Source: Negativicutes bacterium
Lineage (GTDB): Bacteria; Bacillota; Negativicutes; Anaeromusales; Anaeromusaceae
Length of the DNA stretch: 64,000 bases
Reading direction: 5' to 3'
Assembly: GCA_009929485.1 (NCBI GenBank)
Contig: SAAJ01000009.1
Location: forward strand, 21,056-85,055
Positions 26,197 to 32,849 of this stretch are shown here, piece after piece. A model generated the notes under the pieces. The model was not told the origin of the DNA, made no database searches, and worked only from the letters and a program-made list of their open reading frames with translations. Numbering within the stretch: the stretch's first letter is position 1; each line of letters starts with the position of its first letter. Position numbers and translations under genes: made by a program.

Positions 26197-26973
26197 TTGA
26201 AAGTTCTCTTTGTTGGTGATATTTGCGGTCGTCCGGGACGACAGGCGGCGCAGACTTTGATTCCCGAGCTGCGGCGCGAACTGGATTTGGATTTTGTCAT
26301 TGCTAACGGGGAAAACGCCGCAGGCGGCGTAGGCTTGACTCCTGACATTTTGCAGGAGTTTTTACAGCAAGGTGTTGACGTGGTAACAAGCGGCAACCAT
26401 ATCTGGGATAAGCGGGATATTTTCAAATGCATTGATGCGGAGCCGCGCCTTTTGCGCCCTGCCAACTATCCGTCCGGGACTCCCGGGAGGGGCTGGGGGG
26501 TGTTTGAAACTCCCTTTGCTCGTATTGCCGTTGTGAACTTAGCAGGCAGGGTGTATATGCCGCCTGTGGACTGTCCGTTTCGAGCGGCTGACGAGATCTT
26601 GCGCCAGATTGGCAGCAAGGCGGATTTGATTGTTGTGGAAATGCATGCGGAAGCGACTTCGGAGAAAAAAGCCTTAGGTTATTACTTGGACGGGCGTGTA
26701 GCTTGCGTGGTGGGAACGCATACCCATGTACAGACTGCGGATGAGCAGGTTCTCCCCCAAGGTACCGTTTATTTAAGCGATTTGGGCATGACTGGGGCGG
26801 ATAATTCCATCCTTGGCATGGATAAGGACATTGTGCTGCAGAAGTTTCTGACTGGTTTGCCAGTGCGTTTTGAAGTGGCCTCTGGGGCGGCGTCTTTATG
26901 TGGATTTTATGTAGACTTTGATTTGCGGCGGAAATGCGTTCATGAATTTCGGCGCATTCAGAAAGCCTTATAA
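26197..26973 (+). CDS. ymdB: YmdB family metallophosphoesterase (cyclic nucleotide phosphodiesterase)
   Basis: A 258-residue calcineurin-like phosphoesterase of the YmdB (TIGR00282) family. Metal ligands appear in FVGDICGRPG (residues 5-14), VIANGENAAGG, TSGNHIWDKRDI, VEMHAEATSEKKA and VGTHTHVQTADE. In B. subtilis YmdB hydrolyses 2',3'-cyclic nucleotides, lies next to rny and spoVS, and affects biofilm and motility states. Start at TTG 26197, seven bases after GGAGG; the ATG at 26143 in the same frame would overlap the preceding gene with no ribosome site. No terminator precedes spoVS. Confidence 0.93.
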   Translation: MKVLFVGDICGRPGRQAAQTLIPELRRELDLDFVIANGENAAGGVGLTPDILQEFLQQGVDVVTSGNHIWDKRDIFKCIDAEPRLLRPANYPSGTPGRGWGVFETPFARIAVVNLAGRVYMPPVDCPFRAADEILRQIGSKADLIVVEMHAEATSEKKALGYYLDGRVACVVGTHTHVQTADEQVLPQGTVYLSDLGMTGADNSILGMDKDIVLQKFLTGLPVRFEVASGAASLCGFYVDFDLRRKCVHEFRRIQKAL

Positions 26974-27014
26974 TTTGCGCTTGTTAAAATTGTTTGAATT
27001 TTTTTCTGTAAGAA

Positions 27015-27041
27015 AAAGGATTTTTCTTTCTAAAACCGAAT
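27015..27041 (+). promoter_or_regulatory. Sigma-H promoter of spoVS
   Basis: AAAGGATTT (27015-27023), 11-base spacer, ACCGAAT (27035-27041) fits the sigma-H consensus RNAGGAWWW-N11/12-RNNGAAT at every position. B. subtilis spoVS is known to be sigma-H dependent. Transcription should begin about seven bases after the -10, near 27048-27050. Confidence 0.8.
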
Positions 27042-27090
27042 ACCTCCTTTATGTGTACCGAACATCGAGGCTTTATACGACAAAGGAGGT
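27042..27090 (+). promoter_or_regulatory. Possible Shine-Dalgarno-sequestering hairpin upstream of spoVS
   Basis: ACCTCCTTT (27042-27050) is the exact reverse complement of AAAGGAGGT (27082-27090), the ribosome site of spoVS; the loop is 31 bases. The left arm lies between the sigma-H -10 and its expected start point, so it would be present only in transcripts that read through from ymdB. Confidence 0.6.
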
Positions 27091-27098
27091 CAACGGAA

Positions 27099-27359
27099 AT
27101 GGAAGTTTTAAAAGTATCAGCAAAATCGAATCCTAATTCGGTCGCAGGGGCGCTGGCAGGGGTATTGCGCGAACGCGGCGGCGCGGAAATGCAGGCGATT
27201 GGCGCAGGAGCCTTGAACCAGGCTGTCAAAGCGGTTGCTATAGCCAGAGGATTTGTCGCTCCTCATGGAGTTGATTTAATTTGCATCCCGGCCTTCACAG
27301 ATATTCTGATTGAAGGGGAAGAGCGGACTGCAATGAAGTTGATTGTAGAGCCGCGCTGA
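27099..27359 (+). CDS. spoVS: Stage V sporulation protein S
   Basis: An 86-residue SpoVS (Alba-like fold), starting MEVLKVSAKSNPNSVAGALAGVLRE and with the family segments QAIGAGALNQAVKAVAIARG and IPAFTDILIEGEERTAMKLIVEPR. In B. subtilis it acts in spore coat and septation control under sigma-H. The start is ATG 27099, nine bases after AAAGGAGG; an in-frame ATG at 27051 has no ribosome site. It is bracketed by a sigma-H promoter and a terminator, and its presence supports an endospore former. Confidence 0.95.
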   Translation: MEVLKVSAKSNPNSVAGALAGVLRERGGAEMQAIGAGALNQAVKAVAIARGFVAPHGVDLICIPAFTDILIEGEERTAMKLIVEPR

Positions 27360-27374
27360 AACAGAGTTCAGAGA

Positions 27375-27411
27375 AAACCTGTTCATTCGCTGAACAGGTT
27401 TCTTATTTTTT
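27375..27411 (+). terminator. Intrinsic terminator after spoVS
   Basis: A perfect 11-bp stem, 27375-27385 (aaacctgttca) with 27391-27401, loop TTCGC, followed by cttattttttt. Confidence 0.9.
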
Positions 27412-27428
27412 ATAAGAGGTGTATGACG

Positions 27429-28910
27429 ATGAAAATAGAGTGGCTTGGAAAGAATACGGCAAAAGGAGCTGCGGTGGTTTTACCGGTCTTTCAGGGAGAA
27501 AATTTTCTGGGAGAAGAAGGCAAGAAAGTAGATGCGCAGCTGCAGGGGCGTTTGAGCGCTTGGCTAGGACAGGAAGTCTGCTGTAATGACAAGGGTGATA
27601 CCTTTCTGCTCCGTTCCTGCCAAGATGATTTGCCTGACCTTTTTTTGCTGCAATTTGGCAAGCGCGAAAAGCTAAATGTCCAAGGGGTTCGTTTTTGTTT
27701 GGGCCAGGCCGTACGCGCGCTGGAAAAAGCCAAAGTCTCTCAAAGCATTTTTCTTTTTGATGAATTGGCTTTGCCGCTGGAAGAGAGCGTCTATGAAGCG
27801 GCTTTGGGAGCTATACTGGGAGGATACCGTTTCGACTGCTATAAGAGTAAAAAGAAAGAAACGGTGCTGCAAAAACTATTTTTTCAGACCCGGCAGGCAA
27901 TAACACCATCGTTAGAACAGGCGATGCAAAACGCTATTATAACGGCGGAAGCCGTGCTGCAAGCCAGAAACTGGGTCAATCAGCCGGCGGCAGTTATGAC
28001 ACCGGAAAAGATGGCGGAAGAAGCGCAGCGTTTGGCGACGCTGCATGGCATGGATGTAGATGTTTGGGACGCTGCGCGGATAAAAGCTGCCGGCATGGGG
28101 GCATTGAGCGCCGTGGCTCAGGGCAGCGAGGCGCCGCCGCGGCTTATTGTACTGCGCTATTGCGGCGGGGTTAAAGGCAAGCCTTGGGATGCCGCTTTTG
28201 TAGGCAAAGGCATTACCTTTGACAGTGGCGGCATCAGCTTGAAGCCGGGCGATGGCATGCAGGAGATGAAAGATGACATGTCCGGGGCGGCTGCCGTGCT
28301 GGCGGCGATGGATGCAATTGCTGCTTTAAACTTGCCAGTGAATCTTTTGGCAGTGCTTCCTTGTGCGGAAAATATGCCTTCCGGTAAAGCCCTGAAACCG
28401 GGAGATATCGTAACCGCCATGGACGGACAGACCATTGAAGTGATTAACACCGATGCGGAAGGGCGCCTTATTTTGGCGGATGCTGTGGCTTACGCCCGGC
28501 ATGAAGGAGCGCAGCGCATCATTGATGTAGCGACGCTTACCGGCGCTTGCATGGTGGCTTTGGGTCGAGTGCGCAGCGGTCTTTTGGGCAATGATTCAGC
28601 TTGGACCGATTTGATTGTGGCAGCTAGCGAGCAAGCAGGGGAGAAAACTTGGCTGATGCCGCATGACGAAGAATATGCAGAATTATTGAAAAGCGATATC
28701 GCGGATTTGAAAAATACTGGAGGCCGCTATGGCGGCATGATTACGGGAGGTCTTTTCATCGGCGCTTTTGCCAAGGAAACGCCTTGGGCGCATTTGGATA
28801 TCGCAGGTACAGCGACACTGCTTAAGACTTCGGGGGCTTGGGTGAAAGGAGGCAGCGGCGCTGGGGTGCTTACGCTGCTGGAAATCGCCAAAAGTTTGGT
28901 GCGGTTATGA
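27429..28910 (+). CDS. pepA: Leucyl aminopeptidase (M17)
   Basis: A 493-residue M17 cytosol aminopeptidase. The signature NTDAEGRL begins at Asn340, with upstream metal ligands in VGKGITFDSGGISLKPGDGMQEMKDDMSGAA split over residues ~255-285. It forms hexamers with two metals per site in its family and releases N-terminal residues. The N-terminal macro-like domain covers ~1-160. ATG 27429 is seven bases after GAGGTG; ATG 27423 in the same frame is too close. The stop overlaps the start of the PHP gene (ATGA). Confidence 0.95.
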   Translation: MKIEWLGKNTAKGAAVVLPVFQGENFLGEEGKKVDAQLQGRLSAWLGQEVCCNDKGDTFLLRSCQDDLPDLFLLQFGKREKLNVQGVRFCLGQAVRALEKAKVSQSIFLFDELALPLEESVYEAALGAILGGYRFDCYKSKKKETVLQKLFFQTRQAITPSLEQAMQNAIITAEAVLQARNWVNQPAAVMTPEKMAEEAQRLATLHGMDVDVWDAARIKAAGMGALSAVAQGSEAPPRLIVLRYCGGVKGKPWDAAFVGKGITFDSGGISLKPGDGMQEMKDDMSGAAAVLAAMDAIAALNLPVNLLAVLPCAENMPSGKALKPGDIVTAMDGQTIEVINTDAEGRLILADAVAYARHEGAQRIIDVATLTGACMVALGRVRSGLLGNDSAWTDLIVAASEQAGEKTWLMPHDEEYAELLKSDIADLKNTGGRYGGMITGGLFIGAFAKETPWAHLDIAGTATLLKTSGAWVKGGSGAGVLTLLEIAKSLVRL

Positions 28911-29734
28911 GTGTAGATCTGCATATTCATACGCTGGCTTCGGATGGACGGTGGACAGCGCTGCAAGTCTATGAGGCGGCTGTCGCAACTGAACTGAAGA
29001 TGGTTTCTATTACCGACCATGATACTACGCGGGCGCTGGAGGAAGCGGAAGCATTTGCCTGGCCCGAAGGGCTGCAATTTGTTCCGGGCATTGAATTTAG
29101 CACCGACATTCCAGGTCATGAAGTGCATGTTCTAGGTTATGGAATGGATTGGCGGCGGTCTTTTTTTCAGAAGGAATTGGCCTTGCTGGCGGAAAGCCGT
29201 CAAAATAGAGCGGGAGAAATGGTAGACAAACTAAGAGGGCTTGGCTATTTTTTGAAGCTGGAGGATGTGGCGGCTCAGGCGGGGGGCGGCTCTATCGGCA
29301 GGCCGCATGTAGCAAGAGCCTTGGTGGCTATGGGCGCCTTTGCTACTGTGGGGGAAGTGTTTCACGCACTTTTGCATAAAAATGGGCCGGCTTATGTGCC
29401 GCATCGCCGTCTGAAATATCCTGAGGTAATCGAGTTGATTCAAGGGGCTGGCGGCGTAGCGGTGATGGCGCATCCCGGACTGGCGGGAGACGACCAGGTT
29501 GTGAAAAAAGTGTTGGCCGCCGGCGCAGAAGGACTGGAGGTATTCCATCCGATGCACACAAAGCAGCAGCAACAAGAATACCTTGCTTGGACGCAGGCAG
29601 CCGGAATTCTGGCTACAGGAGGGTCTGATTTTCACGCAATTCCCGGAAGGTTTCCTGAAATGCTGGGCGTATTTCAGGCGCCAGATACGATAGTCTTGGA
29701 ATTGCAGCTGGCCATGGAAAAGCGCAAACTGTAA
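28907..29734 (+). CDS. PHP domain phosphoesterase (RNase AM / TrpH type)
   Basis: A 275-residue PHP-superfamily metal phosphoesterase. DLHIHTLASDG (residues 4-14) gives the first metal pair; SITDHDTTRALEEA, FVPGIEFSTDIPGHEVHVLGYG, GRPHVARALV, VAVMAHPG and TGGSDFHA follow in the order typical of the TrpH/YciV group, whose members remove phosphate from 3',5'-nucleoside bisphosphates and trim RNA 5' ends. Translation is coupled to pepA by the ATGA overlap. The precise substrate is inferred from family only. Confidence 0.9.
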   Translation: MSVDLHIHTLASDGRWTALQVYEAAVATELKMVSITDHDTTRALEEAEAFAWPEGLQFVPGIEFSTDIPGHEVHVLGYGMDWRRSFFQKELALLAESRQNRAGEMVDKLRGLGYFLKLEDVAAQAGGGSIGRPHVARALVAMGAFATVGEVFHALLHKNGPAYVPHRRLKYPEVIELIQGAGGVAVMAHPGLAGDDQVVKKVLAAGAEGLEVFHPMHTKQQQQEYLAWTQAAGILATGGSDFHAIPGRFPEMLGVFQAPDTIVLELQLAMEKRKL

Positions 29735-29741
29735 GCTCGGT

Positions 29742-29766
29742 CTCCCTTGACAAAGCGAGGGAGTTT
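29742..29766 (+). terminator. Weak hairpin between PHP and P-loop genes
   Basis: CTCCCT (29742-29747) pairs with AGGGAG (29758-29763), followed by ttt. Short stem and short T run; a TTGACA at 29747-29752 overlaps it but has only a poor -10 partner. Function doubtful. Confidence 0.3.
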
Positions 29767-29812
29767 CCAGTAAGGTGATAGAAACAGAGGATTTTATGAA
29801 AGGAGGCATGCT

Positions 29813-30631
29813 ATGGACGTGTTTGCATTCGTTGGGCCAAGTGGTACTGGTAAGAGTCATCGGGCCTTGATTGTCGCGCATGAACAGGCTGCAGATGCCT
29901 TGATTGATGATGGTTTGTTCATTAAGGACAGTAAAATTATTGCCGGTAAATCGGCTAAAAAGGAGCCCAATAAGATTGGCGCGGTACGCCGGGCTATTTT
30001 TACGGATCCGGAGCATGCCGCCGAAGTAAGAGAAGCGATTGAAAGGGTCAAACCGCAGCGTATTTTAGTGCTGGGAACTTCCGATGGCATGGTGGAAAAA
30101 ATTGTTAGAATTCTCAAACTCCCGCCTATTCAAAAAATTATTCGCATTGAAGAAATTGCCAGTCCGACGGAAATTGCTAAAGCTCGTAAAGCCAGGCTGC
30201 GGGAGGGGAAACATATTATTCCCGTGCCGACAATCGAGTTAAAACCCCATTTTTCAGGATATTTGGTGGATTCATTGGAAATTTTCAGCCGCCGTTCTTC
30301 GGCGACGCGGCGCAAGCTGGGCGAAAAATCCATTGTCCGTCCTACGTTCAGCTATTATGGCAAGCTGCTGATTGCCGATGACGTTCTGGTGGCGGTAACA
30401 CAGAAAGAAGCTCTGGACACAGATTTTATTGCCAAAGTGGGGAAGGTGCAAATTCGCAAGGTAAAGGACAAGGGAGTCCAAATTACTGCGGATTTGGTGG
30501 TGCGCTTTGGGACGGTAATTTCTCAAGAATTGCCAGCGGTGCAACGGCGTATTCGGGAAGCTGTCGAATATACAACAGGCATGACGGTTTTTGAGGTCAA
30601 TTTGGTGGTGCGCAGCTTGAGCATGGATTGA
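29813..30631 (+). CDS. P-loop nucleotide-binding protein with C-terminal Asp23/Gls24-like domain
   Basis: A 272-residue protein. The N-terminus MDVFAFVGPSGTGKSHRA has a Walker A motif at residues 8-15, followed by DALIDDGLFIKDSKIIAGKSAKKE and RILVLGTSDGMVEKIV. The C-terminal ~85 residues (KVRKVKDKGVQITADLVVRFGTVI... AVEYTTGMTVFEVNLVV) resemble the Asp23/Gls24 alkaline-shock family, which binds membrane partners or acts in envelope stress in Gram-positive bacteria. A fusion of this sort is my reading of the sequence; reaction and partners are unknown. Strong AAAGGAGG seven bases before ATG 29813. Two half-size TauE/SafE genes follow 27 bases later. Confidence 0.75.
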   Translation: MDVFAFVGPSGTGKSHRALIVAHEQAADALIDDGLFIKDSKIIAGKSAKKEPNKIGAVRRAIFTDPEHAAEVREAIERVKPQRILVLGTSDGMVEKIVRILKLPPIQKIIRIEEIASPTEIAKARKARLREGKHIIPVPTIELKPHFSGYLVDSLEIFSRRSSATRRKLGEKSIVRPTFSYYGKLLIADDVLVAVTQKEALDTDFIAKVGKVQIRKVKDKGVQITADLVVRFGTVISQELPAVQRRIREAVEYTTGMTVFEVNLVVRSLSMD

Positions 30632-30658
30632 TTATCCAAGAAAAGCGAGGCTGAGAAA

Positions 30659-31021
30659 ATGGAAGTGTCCACAGGACGCATTGTACTTTACGGAGTGCTG
30701 GCTGGCGTACTGAGCGGGATGCTCGGCATTGGCGGCGGCATAGTGCTGGTACCTGTTATGGTATCTCTTCTTGGTTTATCTCAACACGAGGCTCACGCTA
30801 CGTCTCTGGCGGTGATCATTCCGACTGCGGCTGCTAGCGCCCTCGTCTATGGTTTGCACGGCCAACTGGATTTTAGTGTTGCTGCCATGTTGACGGCAGG
30901 CAGTGTCGTCGGCGCCGCTGTGGGTTCTCGCTGGATGTCTAAGATACCTGCAGCGCAGCTTAAACGCATGTTTGGCGTATTTTTGGCGCTTGTGGGCCTG
31001 CGAATGGTGGTGGGCGGCTGA
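30659..31021 (+). CDS. TauE/SafE family half-size membrane protein, first subunit
   Basis: A 120-residue protein equal to one half of a typical TauE/SafE exporter (about 250 residues, 7-8 spans). It begins with the family's GVLSGMLGIGGGIVLVPVM and the following QHEAHATSLAVIIPTA, and appears to have four membrane spans. Its stop overlaps the start of the next gene by one base (TGATG), and that gene encodes the other half with the same internal motif. Family members export sulfite, sulfoacetate or other small organic anions; substrate here unknown. Confidence 0.85.
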   Translation: MEVSTGRIVLYGVLAGVLSGMLGIGGGIVLVPVMVSLLGLSQHEAHATSLAVIIPTAAASALVYGLHGQLDFSVAAMLTAGSVVGAAVGSRWMSKIPAAQLKRMFGVFLALVGLRMVVGG

Positions 31022-31386
31022 TGGAAGCGTTGGCGGTTATTGTCTTAGCGGGAGTATCGGCTGGTATTTTAAGCGGCCTTATGGGCGTTGGCGGCGGCAT
31101 GATCTTGGTGCCGATGATGGTGTTTCTCATGGGTATTCCGCAGCATGCGGCGCAAGGTATTTCGCTTTTGGTCATCATTCCGACCGCTTTGACTGGTTTG
31201 TGGCGTTTTCATCGCCAAGGGATTGTCAGATACAAGGTGGCTTTTTGGTTGGCTCTCGGGGCTGGTTTCGGCGCTTTAGGCAGCTCCGGCTTGGTGCAAA
31301 GCATTCCACCTGAGATGTTGCGCCGTTTTTTTGGCGTATTTGTCATTTGCATGGGCCTGCGCATGGCTCTGAACAAAAAGAAGTAA
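31021..31386 (+). CDS. TauE/SafE family half-size membrane protein, second subunit
   Basis: A 121-residue protein with the same fold repeat as its upstream neighbour: GILSGLMGVGGGMILVPMM followed by PQHAAQGISLLVIIPTALTGLWRFHRQG and a C-terminal FFGVFVICMGLRMALNKKK. Four likely membrane spans. The one-base overlap with the first half implies coupled translation and equal amounts, consistent with a heterodimer that rebuilds the full eight-span protein. A terminator follows. I see no sign that the pair is a broken single gene: each half begins with its own start and ends cleanly. Confidence 0.85.
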   Translation: MEALAVIVLAGVSAGILSGLMGVGGGMILVPMMVFLMGIPQHAAQGISLLVIIPTALTGLWRFHRQGIVRYKVAFWLALGAGFGALGSSGLVQSIPPEMLRRFFGVFVICMGLRMALNKKK

Positions 31387-31395
31387 AACATAAGG

Positions 31396-31442
31396 ACGCT
31401 TTCTTGAGGCCTGTCAAAGGCTCTAGGGAAAGCGTTTTTTCT
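31396..31442 (+). terminator. Intrinsic terminator after the TauE/SafE pair
   Basis: ACGCTTTC (31396-31403) pairs with GAAAGCGT (31428-31435), with further pairing inside the loop (ggcct/aggct), followed by a T run. Confidence 0.75.
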
Positions 31443-31451
31443 ATTGACGCT

Positions 31452-31480
31452 TTTACAGCGAGGGGATTTGCGGCTATAAT
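31452..31480 (+). promoter_or_regulatory. Sigma-A promoter of the miaB-mutSL operon
   Basis: TTTACA (31452-31457), 17-base spacer, TATAAT (31475-31480), 47 bases before the miaB start codon and just after a terminator. Confidence 0.8.
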
Positions 31481-31526
31481 AAAAAAGATAGACTTTTAGT
31501 ATTAATGGATACGTAAAGGAGTTGCC

Positions 31527-32831
31527 ATGAACGGTTTCTATTGCATTTTGACCTACGGATGCCAAATGAATGAGAATGACTCGGAGAAAATGGCCGGACA
31601 GCTGGCTTCCCAGGGGTATCTGGCGACAGATAATCTGGAAGAAGCGGACGTAATTGTCATCAATACGTGCTGTGTGCGGGAAAGCGCCGAGAAAAAGATA
31701 TACGGGAAAATTGGCGAATTAAAGCGCCATAAACAAGAGCGCCCCCATATACGTATTATCATTACAGGCTGCATGGCGCAAAAGGACAAAGAGCGCCTTT
31801 TGCGCAAAGCGTCTCACGTGGATTTGGTTATGGGAACCAATATGATCCACCATTTGGCGGCATGGCTGGGGGAACAACGCACCGGCGAGAGGTCGGTGCT
31901 GGCGGAAGCGGAAACGCAAATTGTTGAAGAAATGCCGGTGGTGCGCAAAAGCGGCGTAGCCGCTTGGGTGCCGATTATGTTTGGGTGCAATAATTTTTGC
32001 ACCTATTGCATTGTTCCGTACGTTCGGGGGCGGGAGCGCAGCCGGGAGCTAGCTGATATTGTGGAAGAGGTACGGGGGCTGGCGGCCGAAGGCTATCAGG
32101 AAATCACCCTTCTGGGACAGAATGTGAACTCTTACGGCAAAGGGACGTCCAATACCTTTGCGGCGCTGCTGCGGGCGCTGGATGATATTCCCGGCCTTTT
32201 GCGTATTCGCTATATGACGTCGCATCCACGCGACATGGACGAGGCAGTAATTGAGGCTGTGGCGCAAAGCAAGCATATTACTACGCATTTCCACCTGCCT
32301 ATTCAAGCAGGGAATAATGAGATTTTGCGGCAGATGAACCGGGGCTATACGCGGGAGGATTATTTGGAACTTGTGCGCAAAGTCCGAGCTGCTGTACCAG
32401 ACGCGGTGCTGACTACGGATTTGATTGTCGGTTTTCCCGGCGAGACGGAAGAAATGTTTGCTGATACCTTAGCATTAGTGGAAGAGGTTGGTTTTGACGC
32501 TTCGTATACCTTCTTATATTCCAGCCGTTCAGGAACGCCGGCTGCTGAAATGAAGGAGCAAGTGCCTTTGGCTGTGAAGAAGGAGCGCTTGCAGCGCTTG
32601 CTTACTTTGCAGGAAAAAGTAGCTTTGGCTTGCAATGAAAAATTGCTTCATACTTGTCAGGATATTCTTATAGAAGGGCCCAGCAAAACCAATTCCAAGC
32701 ATTGGGCTGGTCGTACCCGCGGCAACAAGTTGGTGCTGTGGCCGCATCAGGCAGGACAAAAGCCAGGGGATTTGATTCAGGTTCGTATTACCAAAGCGCA
32801 GACATGGATTCTCAAAGGGGAATCAGTGTAA
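31527..32831 (+). CDS. miaB: tRNA-2-methylthio-N6-dimethylallyladenosine synthase MiaB
   Basis: A 434-residue radical SAM methylthiotransferase that adds the methylthio group to i6A37 in tRNA. YGCQMNENDSEKMAG and NTCCVRESAEKKIYGKIG supply the N-terminal cluster; the radical SAM cluster is CNNFCTYC (Cys154, Cys158, Cys161) in the MiaB context IVPYVRGRERSR; a TRAM domain ends the protein. MiaA, which makes its substrate, is encoded four genes downstream in the same run. First gene after a good promoter. Confidence 0.97.
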   Translation: MNGFYCILTYGCQMNENDSEKMAGQLASQGYLATDNLEEADVIVINTCCVRESAEKKIYGKIGELKRHKQERPHIRIIITGCMAQKDKERLLRKASHVDLVMGTNMIHHLAAWLGEQRTGERSVLAEAETQIVEEMPVVRKSGVAAWVPIMFGCNNFCTYCIVPYVRGRERSRELADIVEEVRGLAAEGYQEITLLGQNVNSYGKGTSNTFAALLRALDDIPGLLRIRYMTSHPRDMDEAVIEAVAQSKHITTHFHLPIQAGNNEILRQMNRGYTREDYLELVRKVRAAVPDAVLTTDLIVGFPGETEEMFADTLALVEEVGFDASYTFLYSSRSGTPAAEMKEQVPLAVKKERLQRLLTLQEKVALACNEKLLHTCQDILIEGPSKTNSKHWAGRTRGNKLVLWPHQAGQKPGDLIQVRITKAQTWILKGESV

Positions 32832-32849
32832 CCAAAGGGGGAACCGGTT

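Noticed and set aside
29747..29776. TTGACA upstream of the P-loop/Asp23 gene as a promoter
   Set aside because: The -35 is perfect but the only -10 candidate (taaggt, 18 bases away) is poor, and the box overlaps a hairpin.
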